Assembly: GCA_027622635.1 (NCBI GenBank)
Contig: JAQBYK010000056.1
Span: forward strand, 1-7,513
DNA length: 7,513 nucleotides
From: a bacterium
GTDB lineage: Bacteria; Patescibacteriota; Gracilibacteria; UBA1369; LOWO2-01-FULL-3
Direction: 5' to 3'
A model generated the notes under the pieces. That model was given only the letters and a program-made list of their open reading frames with translations, was not told where the DNA came from and searched no databases. The stretch's first letter is position 1, and every line of letters begins with the position of its first letter. Shown piece by piece: positions 1-5,152 of this stretch. The position numbers were made by a program, and so were the translations under genes.

Positions 1-222
1 AAATTCTTCGTTTGAGTGATAGTCTTTTATAAGAATTTCTCCGCGTTGGGCTGGGAGTTCTACCAAGCCGTATTGTAAGCGAGTTGCCATGTCCTGATAG
101 TAGTTGTGATCTAATACCTGAATTTGGAAAAGTCTCACGATTAATATGATGGCAAGAAGTACGCTTCCTACAACGAATATTGTCATTTTATTGAAAATCT
201 CTTTTGGACGAACTGAATTCAT
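1..222 (-). CDS. Class B penicillin-binding protein (FtsI/PBP2-like), N-terminal part, cut by window edge
   Basis: The reading frame starts at ATG 222-220 on the minus strand and stays open for 74 codons to the window edge, so only the N-terminus is visible. Residues 1-13 are short and mildly basic, and residues 14-29 form one hydrophobic membrane segment rich in Ile, Val and Leu. The segment is followed by RLFQIQVLDHNYYQDMA and then LPAQRGEI. This matches the usual start of class B transpeptidases: cytoplasmic tail, single membrane anchor, then the periplasmic dimerisation region with a P-x-RGEI motif. Such proteins crosslink septal or elongation peptidoglycan. The transpeptidase domain with its SxxK serine lies outside the window, so FtsI and PBP2/MrdA cannot be told apart. 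The gene is divergent from the M16 peptidase and shares a 92-base spacer with it. No SD is seen; a -10-like TATAAA lies nine bases before the start. Confidence 0.75.
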   Translation of the reverse strand, partial: MNSVRPKEIFNKMTIFVVGSVLLAIILIVRLFQIQVLDHNYYQDMATRLQYGLVELPAQRGEILIKDYHSNEEF

Positions 223-231
223 AGTAGACTT

Positions 232-237
232 TTTATA
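232..237 (-). promoter_or_regulatory. Putative -10 element for the PBP gene
   Basis: On the minus strand this reads TATAAA, five of six matches to the TATAAT consensus. It ends nine bases before the PBP start codon, so transcription would begin about three bases before the ATG. No good -35 hexamer stands at the expected distance, so the call rests on the hexamer and its position. Confidence 0.35.
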
Positions 238-243
238 AGCTTA

Positions 244-279
244 GCGGTGGCAAAGCTACACGCTTCGCGTTCGCACCGT
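244..279. repeat. Nested inverted repeats in the divergent PBP/M16 spacer
   Basis: CGGTG (245-249) pairs with CACCG (274-278), extendable by one G-T wobble pair. Inside it ACGC (260-263) pairs with GCGT (267-270) around a three-base loop. The GC-rich block contrasts with the AT-rich promoter regions on both sides. It could be an operator or structured element for the two divergent genes. No T-run follows, so it is not a typical terminator. Confidence 0.35.
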
Positions 280-300
280 GTGCTCACAGGACTTGTATCA

Positions 301-306
301 TATAAT
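301..306 (+). promoter_or_regulatory. Putative -10 element for the M16 peptidase gene (leaderless)
   Basis: A perfect TATAAT ends eight bases before the ATG at 315. With usual spacing from -10 to transcription start, the mRNA would begin within about two bases of the ATG. No convincing -35 hexamer is found 16-19 bases upstream. Confidence 0.45.
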
Positions 307-314
307 TATTTCAA

Positions 315-1577
315 ATGTTTAGAAAGACAAGCTTAGATAATGGACTTCGAATTGTTACACAAAAGCTGGACGGGACTAAGGCAGTCACGGTTTTGGTTTT
401 GGTTGGTGCCGGTAGCAGATATGAGCATAATGATATTCGAGGAATTTCACATTTCTTGGAGCACATGTTTTTTAAAGGTGCTGATAGATACAAAAATACC
501 AAGGAAGTGTCGGAAGCCATTGATTCCATCGGTGGCGAGTTTAACGCTTTTACAGGTAAGGAATATGCCGGTTATTATGTGAAGGTTGCGAGTGAAAATG
601 TTGAGACTGCTTGTGATGTGCTTTCGGATATGTTGATTAATGCAAAATTTGATCAGGAAGAAATTGAGAAGGAAAGAGGTGTTATTTTGGAGGAATACAA
701 TATGTACCAGGATACACCAATGTACCAGATCGGTTGGAATTTTGAGAGGCTTGTTTTCGGGGATCAGCCACTTGGATGGGATCAAATTGGTACCAAAGAA
801 CTTATAAAGTCTGTGAATCACGATGATTTTGTGAAGTATCAGGGGGAGCTTTATTCCTCAGATAATACGGTGATTGCTCTTGTTGGAAATATTGAAAATG
901 ATGACGCGGTAGACCTGGTTAAGAAGTATTTCAAGATGGATAAAAGTAAAAAAGCTTACGACTGGAAACCACTTGATGATAAGAATGGCGGTCGGGTTTC
1001 TTTAAAAGACAAAAAGACCGAACAGGCTCATATTGCGGTTGGATTTCCCGGCTTGAGTGAAGGTCATAAAGATCATTGGGCGCTTAAACTTTTGTCGGTT
1101 ATTTTGGGAGGAAACATGAGTTCCAGGATGTTTCTTGGAGTTAGGGAGGCCAAGGGTTTAAGTTATTACATTCATACATCGACTGATGATTATAATGATG
1201 GGGGAGCTATCGTGACTAATGCCGGCGTTGATTTGAAGCGTGTGGATGAGGCTGTGTCCGGTGTGATTGAGGAATATCGAAAGGTGCGTGATGAAGATGT
1301 GCCTGAGGCTGAGTTGGCCAAGGCAAAATCTTTCCTAAAAGGAAAAATGATTTTAAATTTGGAGGATAGTGAGGAGTATGCCCATATGCTTGCAAAATAT
1401 GAGCTTCTTCGTGGTGGTGCAATTGATCCTGATGAGATTATGAAGAGATTGGATGTCGTAACGGTTGCCGATATTCGTAGAGTCGCCGAGGATCTTTTTG
1501 TTGAGGGAAAGATGAAGGTTGCAGCGATTGGTCCATATGGGGATGAAGGGCGTTTTGAGGACTTGATGAAGTTTTAA
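315..1577 (+). CDS. M16 family zinc metallopeptidase (processing-peptidase-like)
   Basis: A 420-residue protein, the usual length for single-chain bacterial M16B peptidases related to mitochondrial processing peptidase and YmxG. The inverted zinc motif HxxEH is complete: H46-F-L-E49-H50, in the context GISHFLEHMFFKG. The third zinc ligand should be E126 or E127 in ILEEYNMYQD, about 76 residues later as the family requires. The second, non-catalytic half carries SRMFLGVREAKGLSYYI, matching the family's R/Y-containing substrate-binding region. No signal peptide is seen, so it is probably cytoplasmic; M16B enzymes degrade or process short peptides. Specificity cannot be read from sequence. The start is the first ATG, with N-terminal residues matching the family's TxLxNGLRI opening. 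It is divergent from the PBP gene and followed by a long spacer, so probably monocistronic. Confidence 0.93.
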   Translation: MFRKTSLDNGLRIVTQKLDGTKAVTVLVLVGAGSRYEHNDIRGISHFLEHMFFKGADRYKNTKEVSEAIDSIGGEFNAFTGKEYAGYYVKVASENVETACDVLSDMLINAKFDQEEIEKERGVILEEYNMYQDTPMYQIGWNFERLVFGDQPLGWDQIGTKELIKSVNHDDFVKYQGELYSSDNTVIALVGNIENDDAVDLVKKYFKMDKSKKAYDWKPLDDKNGGRVSLKDKKTEQAHIAVGFPGLSEGHKDHWALKLLSVILGGNMSSRMFLGVREAKGLSYYIHTSTDDYNDGGAIVTNAGVDLKRVDEAVSGVIEEYRKVRDEDVPEAELAKAKSFLKGKMILNLEDSEEYAHMLAKYELLRGGAIDPDEIMKRLDVVTVADIRRVAEDLFVEGKMKVAAIGPYGDEGRFEDLMKF

Positions 1578-1609
1578 GCGGAGCCTTGGTTTTCTCCCGT
1601 ATGGGCTTT

Positions 1610-1691
1610 GGTTTGCTTTGGTTTTTGTTGGTGGTCGGTTTCGATAAAGAATTGATAAGGGTTTGCTTTGGTCCTTGCCGGTGTTCGGTTT
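1610..1691 (+). repeat. Imperfect direct repeat, two 32-base copies 50 bases apart
   Basis: Copy one is 1610-1641 and copy two 1660-1691. Both begin GGTTTGCTTTGGT and end TCGGTTT; they agree at 27 of 32 positions. The 18 bases between them are unrelated to the sequence before copy one. Four of the five differences are T-to-C. The low complexity of the region means part of the similarity could be compositional. Confidence 0.5.
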
Positions 1692-1874
1692 TATGGTTTG
1701 TACCCTGGGATGTATTGACGGGGTTGGCTTTTGCTTTTTGACCACGACTTTTGATTAACTGTTTTTCGAGACAAAATCTGGAAACATTGTATAGCTTTTA
1801 CCGCGGCAGAGATCAGAACAGGAAAAAGTAGATTGAGCAAATCCAGCCGAATGGATTAAACCGAACCACAATGT

Positions 1875-1903
1875 TTGCTTGTTGTGTGATTTCGTGGTAT
1901 AAT
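1875..1903 (+). promoter_or_regulatory. Putative sigma70-type promoter for the 479-residue protein
   Basis: TTGCTT (1875-1880), 17-base spacer, then a perfect TATAAT (1898-1903). A transcription start near 1910 would leave a leader of about 16 bases that is almost entirely A with no SD. CACAA (1867-1871) and TTGTG (1882-1886) form an inverted repeat around the -35, which could be a regulator site. Confidence 0.6.
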
Positions 1904-1925
1904 TGCATGAAAATAAAAACAAAAA

Positions 1926-3365
1926 ATGTCCGTCAACAAATCACCGGAAAATCCGGAAGGTCACTCAAATTATTATGATCCTGAAAAAGGAGTGTCTTAT
2001 GATGGGCATGGAAATGCTACTGAAATTAGTCCCGAGGATTGGGCTAGGGATGGTGAGGCATTGATAGCAGAGAGTGAGGCTGCAGCTGCTGCACCTGAAA
2101 CACCTGCTGAAGTTGATGCTGCTGCGAAAGCGGCTACAGTTATCGTTGAAGCTGATACAAAGCACGAATTGGATAAGGCAAAGGTTGGCCTTGGAACTGT
2201 TAAGGGGCTTGAAGAAGTTAAGACAAAGATTGGGAAAGAATTTGAAAATGTTGTGGAAATATTGAAAGGAAAATCATTAAGTGGGGAAATAAATATTGAT
2301 CAGTTGGGAGATGGATTGGTTTTTTTGGGCGGTGAAGAAGCTTTTCAAAAGGCGGTAGAGGAAAAACTCTCCGAAGCAGATATGAAGGCGCTCAAAGATA
2401 TTCTCTCCAAATCTTATAGTTTTACCGATGATGAGTTTCCGGTTCTACTTTCAAAAATAGCTACCGTAGCAACTATTGGTCTTTATAATGAAAAAATTAA
2501 GGCAAAGTATCCTCACATATTGACCTTTGATAAATTTAAATCAAAAGCTTTTTCTTTAAATTACAGGCTTGGATTCGACGGAGACAAGCCAACACTTGAT
2601 TTGTCTATGCCAAGTGGATTTCAAGAATTATATGATACGCATTCTGCTTCAGAAATCGAAAAAGTAAAAGCTGCAGAAACTGCTGCCAAGGCTGATGAAG
2701 CTGCCGCTACTAAGGCCGGAGAGACTGCTAAGGCACAACAAACCAGATTAGAGGAGCTTAAAGCTCATCCAATGGGAGCGATCCTGGTTGATTTTTTTGG
2801 TTCAGAGCCGGGAGGCTTGGTGGATAATATTTTGAATGGGAAAAATCCCGTATTTGCCTTCCTTTTGGGAGGACTGGGAGTTGGTGGATTTGCGGGAGGA
2901 TATGAAGCCGCAAAAAAACTGGCATCAAAACACCCTAAATTGAAGGGAATATTTGATGAAGTTGAGTCAAAATTAAAGCCAATGAGAGAAGACGCTGCCA
3001 AGGAAGCCGGAGATAAGGCTCAGGAAACCACGGTGACTATTCCTCCAATGACAGATGCTAAGTTTCGAGAATTTTTGGGTACGGAGACCGGTAAAATTCA
3101 GGAAGTGACCGGTGCCGGTTTACAATTGAGCAAAAATTTCAAAGTTGATAGGGAAAGGAAAATCAAAGTTGATTTGACCCATGGAAGTGTTGTCATTCCT
3201 GCGGGAAAAAGTCTAAATTTGTTTGTGGATAATAAGGTAAAAGGTGAACCTGCTCTTGATAAAGAACCAAAAACTTTAAAAGGAAAGGTGATTATTTTGG
3301 CTGGTGACAACGATATCCCCAAAGGAACAATCTTCACAAAAGGTGCAAAATTGGAGCTTGTCTAG
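1926..3365 (+). CDS. Hypothetical protein, 479 residues, Ala/Glu/Lys-rich with a Gly-rich hydrophobic segment
   Basis: I do not recognise this protein. Residues 1-45 are polar and carry NYYDPEKGVSYDGHGNATE. Residues 46-110 are rich in Ala, Glu and Lys. Residues 111-235 look like a folded mixed helix/strand region. Residues 241-280 are a highly charged Ala-rich helix, probably coiled coil. Residues 308-325 (FAFLLGGLGVGGFAGG core) are hydrophobic and Gly-rich, and could be a membrane or hairpin insertion segment; there is no N-terminal signal peptide. Residues 335-365 are again charged helix. The C-terminus (about 410-479) looks beta-rich and has two similar turns, VVIPAGKSLNL and DIPKGTIFTKGAKLEL. 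Composition and punctuation resemble a structural or scaffold protein rather than an enzyme, but that is inference. It has its own promoter and sits alone. The ATG at 1926 fits the promoter and precedes the only long frame. Confidence 0.8.
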   Translation: MSVNKSPENPEGHSNYYDPEKGVSYDGHGNATEISPEDWARDGEALIAESEAAAAAPETPAEVDAAAKAATVIVEADTKHELDKAKVGLGTVKGLEEVKTKIGKEFENVVEILKGKSLSGEINIDQLGDGLVFLGGEEAFQKAVEEKLSEADMKALKDILSKSYSFTDDEFPVLLSKIATVATIGLYNEKIKAKYPHILTFDKFKSKAFSLNYRLGFDGDKPTLDLSMPSGFQELYDTHSASEIEKVKAAETAAKADEAAATKAGETAKAQQTRLEELKAHPMGAILVDFFGSEPGGLVDNILNGKNPVFAFLLGGLGVGGFAGGYEAAKKLASKHPKLKGIFDEVESKLKPMREDAAKEAGDKAQETTVTIPPMTDAKFREFLGTETGKIQEVTGAGLQLSKNFKVDRERKIKVDLTHGSVVIPAGKSLNLFVDNKVKGEPALDKEPKTLKGKVIILAGDNDIPKGTIFTKGAKLELV

Positions 3366-3386
3366 TTAGCGCTCTTTCGCTAGAAT
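3358..3386 (+). promoter_or_regulatory. Putative promoter of ndk, overlapping the upstream stop codon
   Basis: TTGTCT (3358-3363), 17-base spacer, TAGAAT (3381-3386). The -35 covers the last codons of the 479-residue gene. The -10 ends nine bases before the ndk ATG, predicting a start within about three bases of the ATG. No SD is present. Confidence 0.55.
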
Positions 3387-3393
3387 GGCGCTA
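3367..3393. repeat. Inverted repeat across the ndk promoter
   Basis: TAGCGC (3367-3372) and GCGCTA (3388-3393) are perfect 6-base arms flanking the spacer and -10 of the ndk promoter. A second small pairing, AGCG (3368-3371) with CGCT (3378-3381), competes with it. The position suits an operator. No T-run follows, so it is a poor terminator candidate for the upstream gene. Confidence 0.4.
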
Positions 3394-3395
3394 CT

Positions 3396-3875
3396 ATGAA
3401 TAAAGGAATAAAAGAAAAGACGCTTGTTTTGATTAAGCCCGATGCTATTCAGAGGGGGCTTTGCGGAAGCATAACTGAACGATTTGAGAAAAAGGGTCTT
3501 AAGCTTGTTGGTATTAAGATGATGTCTCTTGATGAAGCGGTTTTGCGTGAGCATTATGCACATATTGCCGATAAGCCATTCTTCCCCGGTGTTGCGAAGT
3601 TTATGCAAAGTTCTCCGGTGATCGCGATGTGCTGGGAGGGACTTGAAGTTGTTGAAACTGTTAGAAAAATCACAGGAATAACTAAGGCTCGCGAAGCCGA
3701 GGCTGGATCTATTCGTGGCGATTTTGCTATGAGTATGGGCTGTAATGTAATCCATGCTTCTGATGGGGTTGAGGCTGCAGAGGTCGAAGTGAAGCGATTC
3801 TTTAATCCGGATGAACTTCACGAATATGATAAGTCTGAATACATGCATGTTTATGCTGATGACGAGAGAGAATGA
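3396..3875 (+). CDS. ndk: Nucleoside diphosphate kinase
   Basis: Transfers the gamma-phosphate of ATP to nucleoside diphosphates through a phosphohistidine, balancing NTP and dNTP pools in the cytoplasm. The 159-residue product is slightly longer than the usual 140-150 because of an acidic tail (DDERE end). Family motifs are in order: TLVLIKPDAIQRG with K14, Y54, R90, T96, SIRGDFA with R107, and NVIHASD with N117 and the phosphate-accepting H120. All expected active-site residues are present, so it should be active. It starts 30 bases after the upstream gene but has its own promoter. It fits the PRPP and pentose phosphate genes downstream as part of nucleotide supply. Confidence 0.97.
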   Translation: MNKGIKEKTLVLIKPDAIQRGLCGSITERFEKKGLKLVGIKMMSLDEAVLREHYAHIADKPFFPGVAKFMQSSPVIAMCWEGLEVVETVRKITGITKAREAEAGSIRGDFAMSMGCNVIHASDGVEAAEVEVKRFFNPDELHEYDKSEYMHVYADDERE

Positions 3876-3917
3876 CAATTTTCAATTCTCAATTTCCAAT
3901 TTAAAATTTAGAATTTT
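3876..3917 (+). repeat. Six tandem heptamer repeats filling most of the ndk-tktN-like gap
   Basis: Directly after the ndk stop codon the sequence divides into 7-base units: CAATTTT, CAATTCT, CAATTTC, CAATTTA, AAATTTA, GAATTTT, followed by a partial CAA. The consensus is CAATTTN, and every unit holds AATT at the same place. The array supplies the -10-like hexamer and probably the -35 of the next gene. Heptanucleotide tandem arrays are known from other bacterial intergenic regions; whether this one recurs in this genome is unknown. Confidence 0.7.
3886..3914 (+). promoter_or_regulatory. Putative promoter of the transketolase-like pair
   Basis: TTCTCA (3886-3891), 17-base spacer, TAGAAT (3909-3914), all within the heptamer repeat. 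The -10 ends eight bases before the GTG start. AT-rich repeat sequence makes chance hexamers likely, so this is moderate evidence. Confidence 0.4.
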
Positions 3918-3922
3918 CAAAC

Positions 3923-4714
3923 GTGGAGAAAAAAGCAGCTCAAATTAGGCTCGATACTTTGACAGCTCTTTATGACGCTTCAAAGGGCAATGTTGGTTCA
4001 CTTATGTCCGTAGTGGAGATATTGGTGAATTTGTATTATAAGGAGATGAGAATTGATCCGGCTAAACCGGGCTGGGATGGACAGGATTATATGATCTTAT
4101 CAAAGAGTGACAGTGTACTTGTACAGTATGCTATTTTGGCTGATCTTGGATTTTTTGATAAGTCTGAACTTTCTTACTATGGAAAATCCGGAGCCTTGCT
4201 TAAGACTTGTCCTGACATAAAAGTTCCTGGAATATTTGCAACTTTGTCAGGTGGCGGACAAGGTTTATCTGTTGCTACCGGACTTGCTTTGTCGCTTAAA
4301 ACTGCTAGAAAAAATAATCGGGTATTCACTCTTGTTGGTGATTATGAACTTATGAAGGGTCAAATTTGGGAGGCGGCGCTATGTGCCGCTCATTATAAAT
4401 TGGATAATCTTGTTATGTTCATAGATGATCCGATTTTGGATATTGAGTCCGGAGTAAAAGTTGATAAAATTCAGGATAAATTTGAGGCTTTTGGGTGGAG
4501 TGTTATACAGGTTCTCAATGGCCATGATTTTGAAGAAATTTCCAATGCAATTCATAAGTCATCTGCTATTTCCAGAAAACCAATTTGTATCTGGTGTAAT
4601 ACCATCGCAGGAAAGGGTATTGAATTTGCCGAGAGAAAAGCCAGTTACCTCAATGCCTCTTTGAGTGATGGAGAAATGTCTTATGTAATTCCTAAATTAG
4701 AGCAATTGGTATGA
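3923..4714 (+). CDS. Transketolase N-terminal-like protein with substituted cofactor and catalytic residues
   Basis: The 263-residue product matches the diphosphate-binding half of transketolase (as in separately encoded TktN subunits of about 270 residues). Fold landmarks: AxxGxxGS near 19-26, ILSKS (58-62), VPGIFAT (101-107), GQGLSVATG (112-120), GDYELMKGQIWEAA (139-152), HYKLDNL (157-163), GWSVIQVLNGHD (191-202). Compared from memory with E. coli TktA, key sites differ: His26 is N23, His66 is D63, His100 is C96, the Mg-binding Asn185 is P170, and GDG is GDY with the following Glu replaced by K145. D140 and H201 (His261) are kept. Normal thiamine diphosphate/Mg binding and sugar-phosphate catalysis are therefore doubtful. 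The GTG start is the first possible start after an in-frame stop at 3902-3904. It overlaps the next gene by four bases (ATGA). A pseudoenzyme or altered activity is inferred. Confidence 0.85.
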   Translation: MEKKAAQIRLDTLTALYDASKGNVGSLMSVVEILVNLYYKEMRIDPAKPGWDGQDYMILSKSDSVLVQYAILADLGFFDKSELSYYGKSGALLKTCPDIKVPGIFATLSGGGQGLSVATGLALSLKTARKNNRVFTLVGDYELMKGQIWEAALCAAHYKLDNLVMFIDDPILDIESGVKVDKIQDKFEAFGWSVIQVLNGHDFEEISNAIHKSSAISRKPICIWCNTIAGKGIEFAERKASYLNASLSDGEMSYVIPKLEQLV

Positions 4715-5133
4715 AGAAAGGTGCCAGAGAAAAATTAGTTATGGCTGGAAAGAAACATAGTAAGATTGTTTTTTTGTGTGGGCAACAGTGCGATGAGTCT
4801 GCTGAGTTTTTGCAGTACTTTGCTGAGCGCAGTTTTTGTTTGGGAACAGGATGGCAAAATGTCATTGGTGTTGCAGTCGGGTTTGTGATTGGTGGGAGGA
4901 TTCCGGTAGTCTTGATGAATTATGACGATGTAATTGCTGCCATTGCACAAATTAAGGAAAATATATGTCAGCCAAACCTGAATGTAAAAATTTTTGTTGT
5001 TGGAGGGGATGACAAGTTTGATGTTTCTGTTATGGAATGTTTGCCAAATATGAAAATTTGCGAAAGCGTGGAGGAGATGGTGGAATCGTATGGGCCAGGC
5101 TATTTGAGAATATCCAAAATGGTGCTATCATAG
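4711..5133 (+). CDS. Truncated transketolase pyrimidine-domain-like protein
   Basis: The 140-residue product resembles only the pyrimidine-binding domain of transketolase. The N-terminus KKGAREKLV aligns with the family's R-xx-hG-xx-L opening. GTGWQNVIGVAVGFVIGG aligns with GIAEQNMVGIAAGLA-type sequence, and the end GPGYLRISKMV with the family's GPxYlRl. The Glu of the AEQ motif, which activates thiamine diphosphate, is replaced by W48. The usual His-containing loop (E/D-G-xTH) is missing; the equivalent region reads VGGDDKFDVSVMECLPNMKI. A normal C-terminal subunit is about 310 residues; here the stop falls at the domain boundary and prs begins 20 bases later, so no decayed C-terminal domain remains. 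It is translationally coupled to the preceding gene by the ATGA overlap and probably forms a complex with it. It is an intact frame, not an obvious pseudogene. Confidence 0.75.
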   Translation: MKKGAREKLVMAGKKHSKIVFLCGQQCDESAEFLQYFAERSFCLGTGWQNVIGVAVGFVIGGRIPVVLMNYDDVIAAIAQIKENICQPNLNVKIFVVGGDDKFDVSVMECLPNMKICESVEEMVESYGPGYLRISKMVLS

Positions 5134-5140
5134 TTGTAGA

Positions 5141-5146
5141 TACAAT
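5141..5146 (+). promoter_or_regulatory. Possible -10 element for prs (leaderless)
   Basis: TACAAT ends six bases before the prs ATG, which would place the transcription start on the A of the start codon. No good -35 is found at 16-18 bases. The gene could also be read through from the transketolase-like pair, whose stop is only 19 bases upstream of the prs start. Confidence 0.3.
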
Positions 5147-5152
5147 AAATCT

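Larger units (their letters stand above)
1578..1925. other. Long intergenic spacer, G/T-rich in its first half
   Basis: No protein-coding gene or tRNA is supported here. Positions 1578-1745 are strongly G/T-biased on the plus strand; 1603-1642 contains no A and only four C. This part holds an imperfect direct repeat at 50-base spacing. Positions 1746-1925 are more balanced and hold a 6-base inverted repeat (AATCCA 1840-1845 / TGGATT 1852-1857) and the promoter of the next gene. A 21-codon ATG reading frame at 1693-1758 has no start signal or recognisable product. The G/T-rich part could be the 3' untranslated end of the M16 message or a small RNA; neither can be shown from sequence. Confidence 0.6.

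Noticed and set aside
447..821. 124-residue minus-strand frame inside the M16 gene
   Set aside because: It covers the zinc-motif region of M16 in antisense and shows no protein-like features of its own.
1581..1622. Possible rho-independent terminator after the M16 gene
   Set aside because: AGCC (1582-1585) can pair with GGCT (1604-1607), but the stem is short, the loop is long and the following T-rich sequence is interrupted by G, so support is too weak.
1353..1745. 130-residue minus-strand frame spanning the end of the M16 gene and the spacer
   Set aside because: It is Pro/Lys/Thr-rich low complexity, a by-product of the G/T-rich plus strand and of M16 coding sequence on the other strand; no start signal seen.
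1693..1758. 21-codon ATG frame in the long spacer
   Set aside because: Short, Cys/Phe-rich, no promoter or ribosome binding signal; expected by chance.
3366..3878. 170-residue open frame on the minus strand opposite ndk
   Set aside because: It lies wholly antisense to a clear ndk gene, has composition expected of a shadow frame and no recognisable motif or start signal.
3923..5133. Transketolase-like pair as a frameshifted pseudogene of one long gene
   Set aside because: Both frames are full and uninterrupted, meet with a normal ATGA overlap at the natural subunit boundary, and the missing C-terminal domain leaves no trace; a pseudoenzyme fits better than a broken gene.
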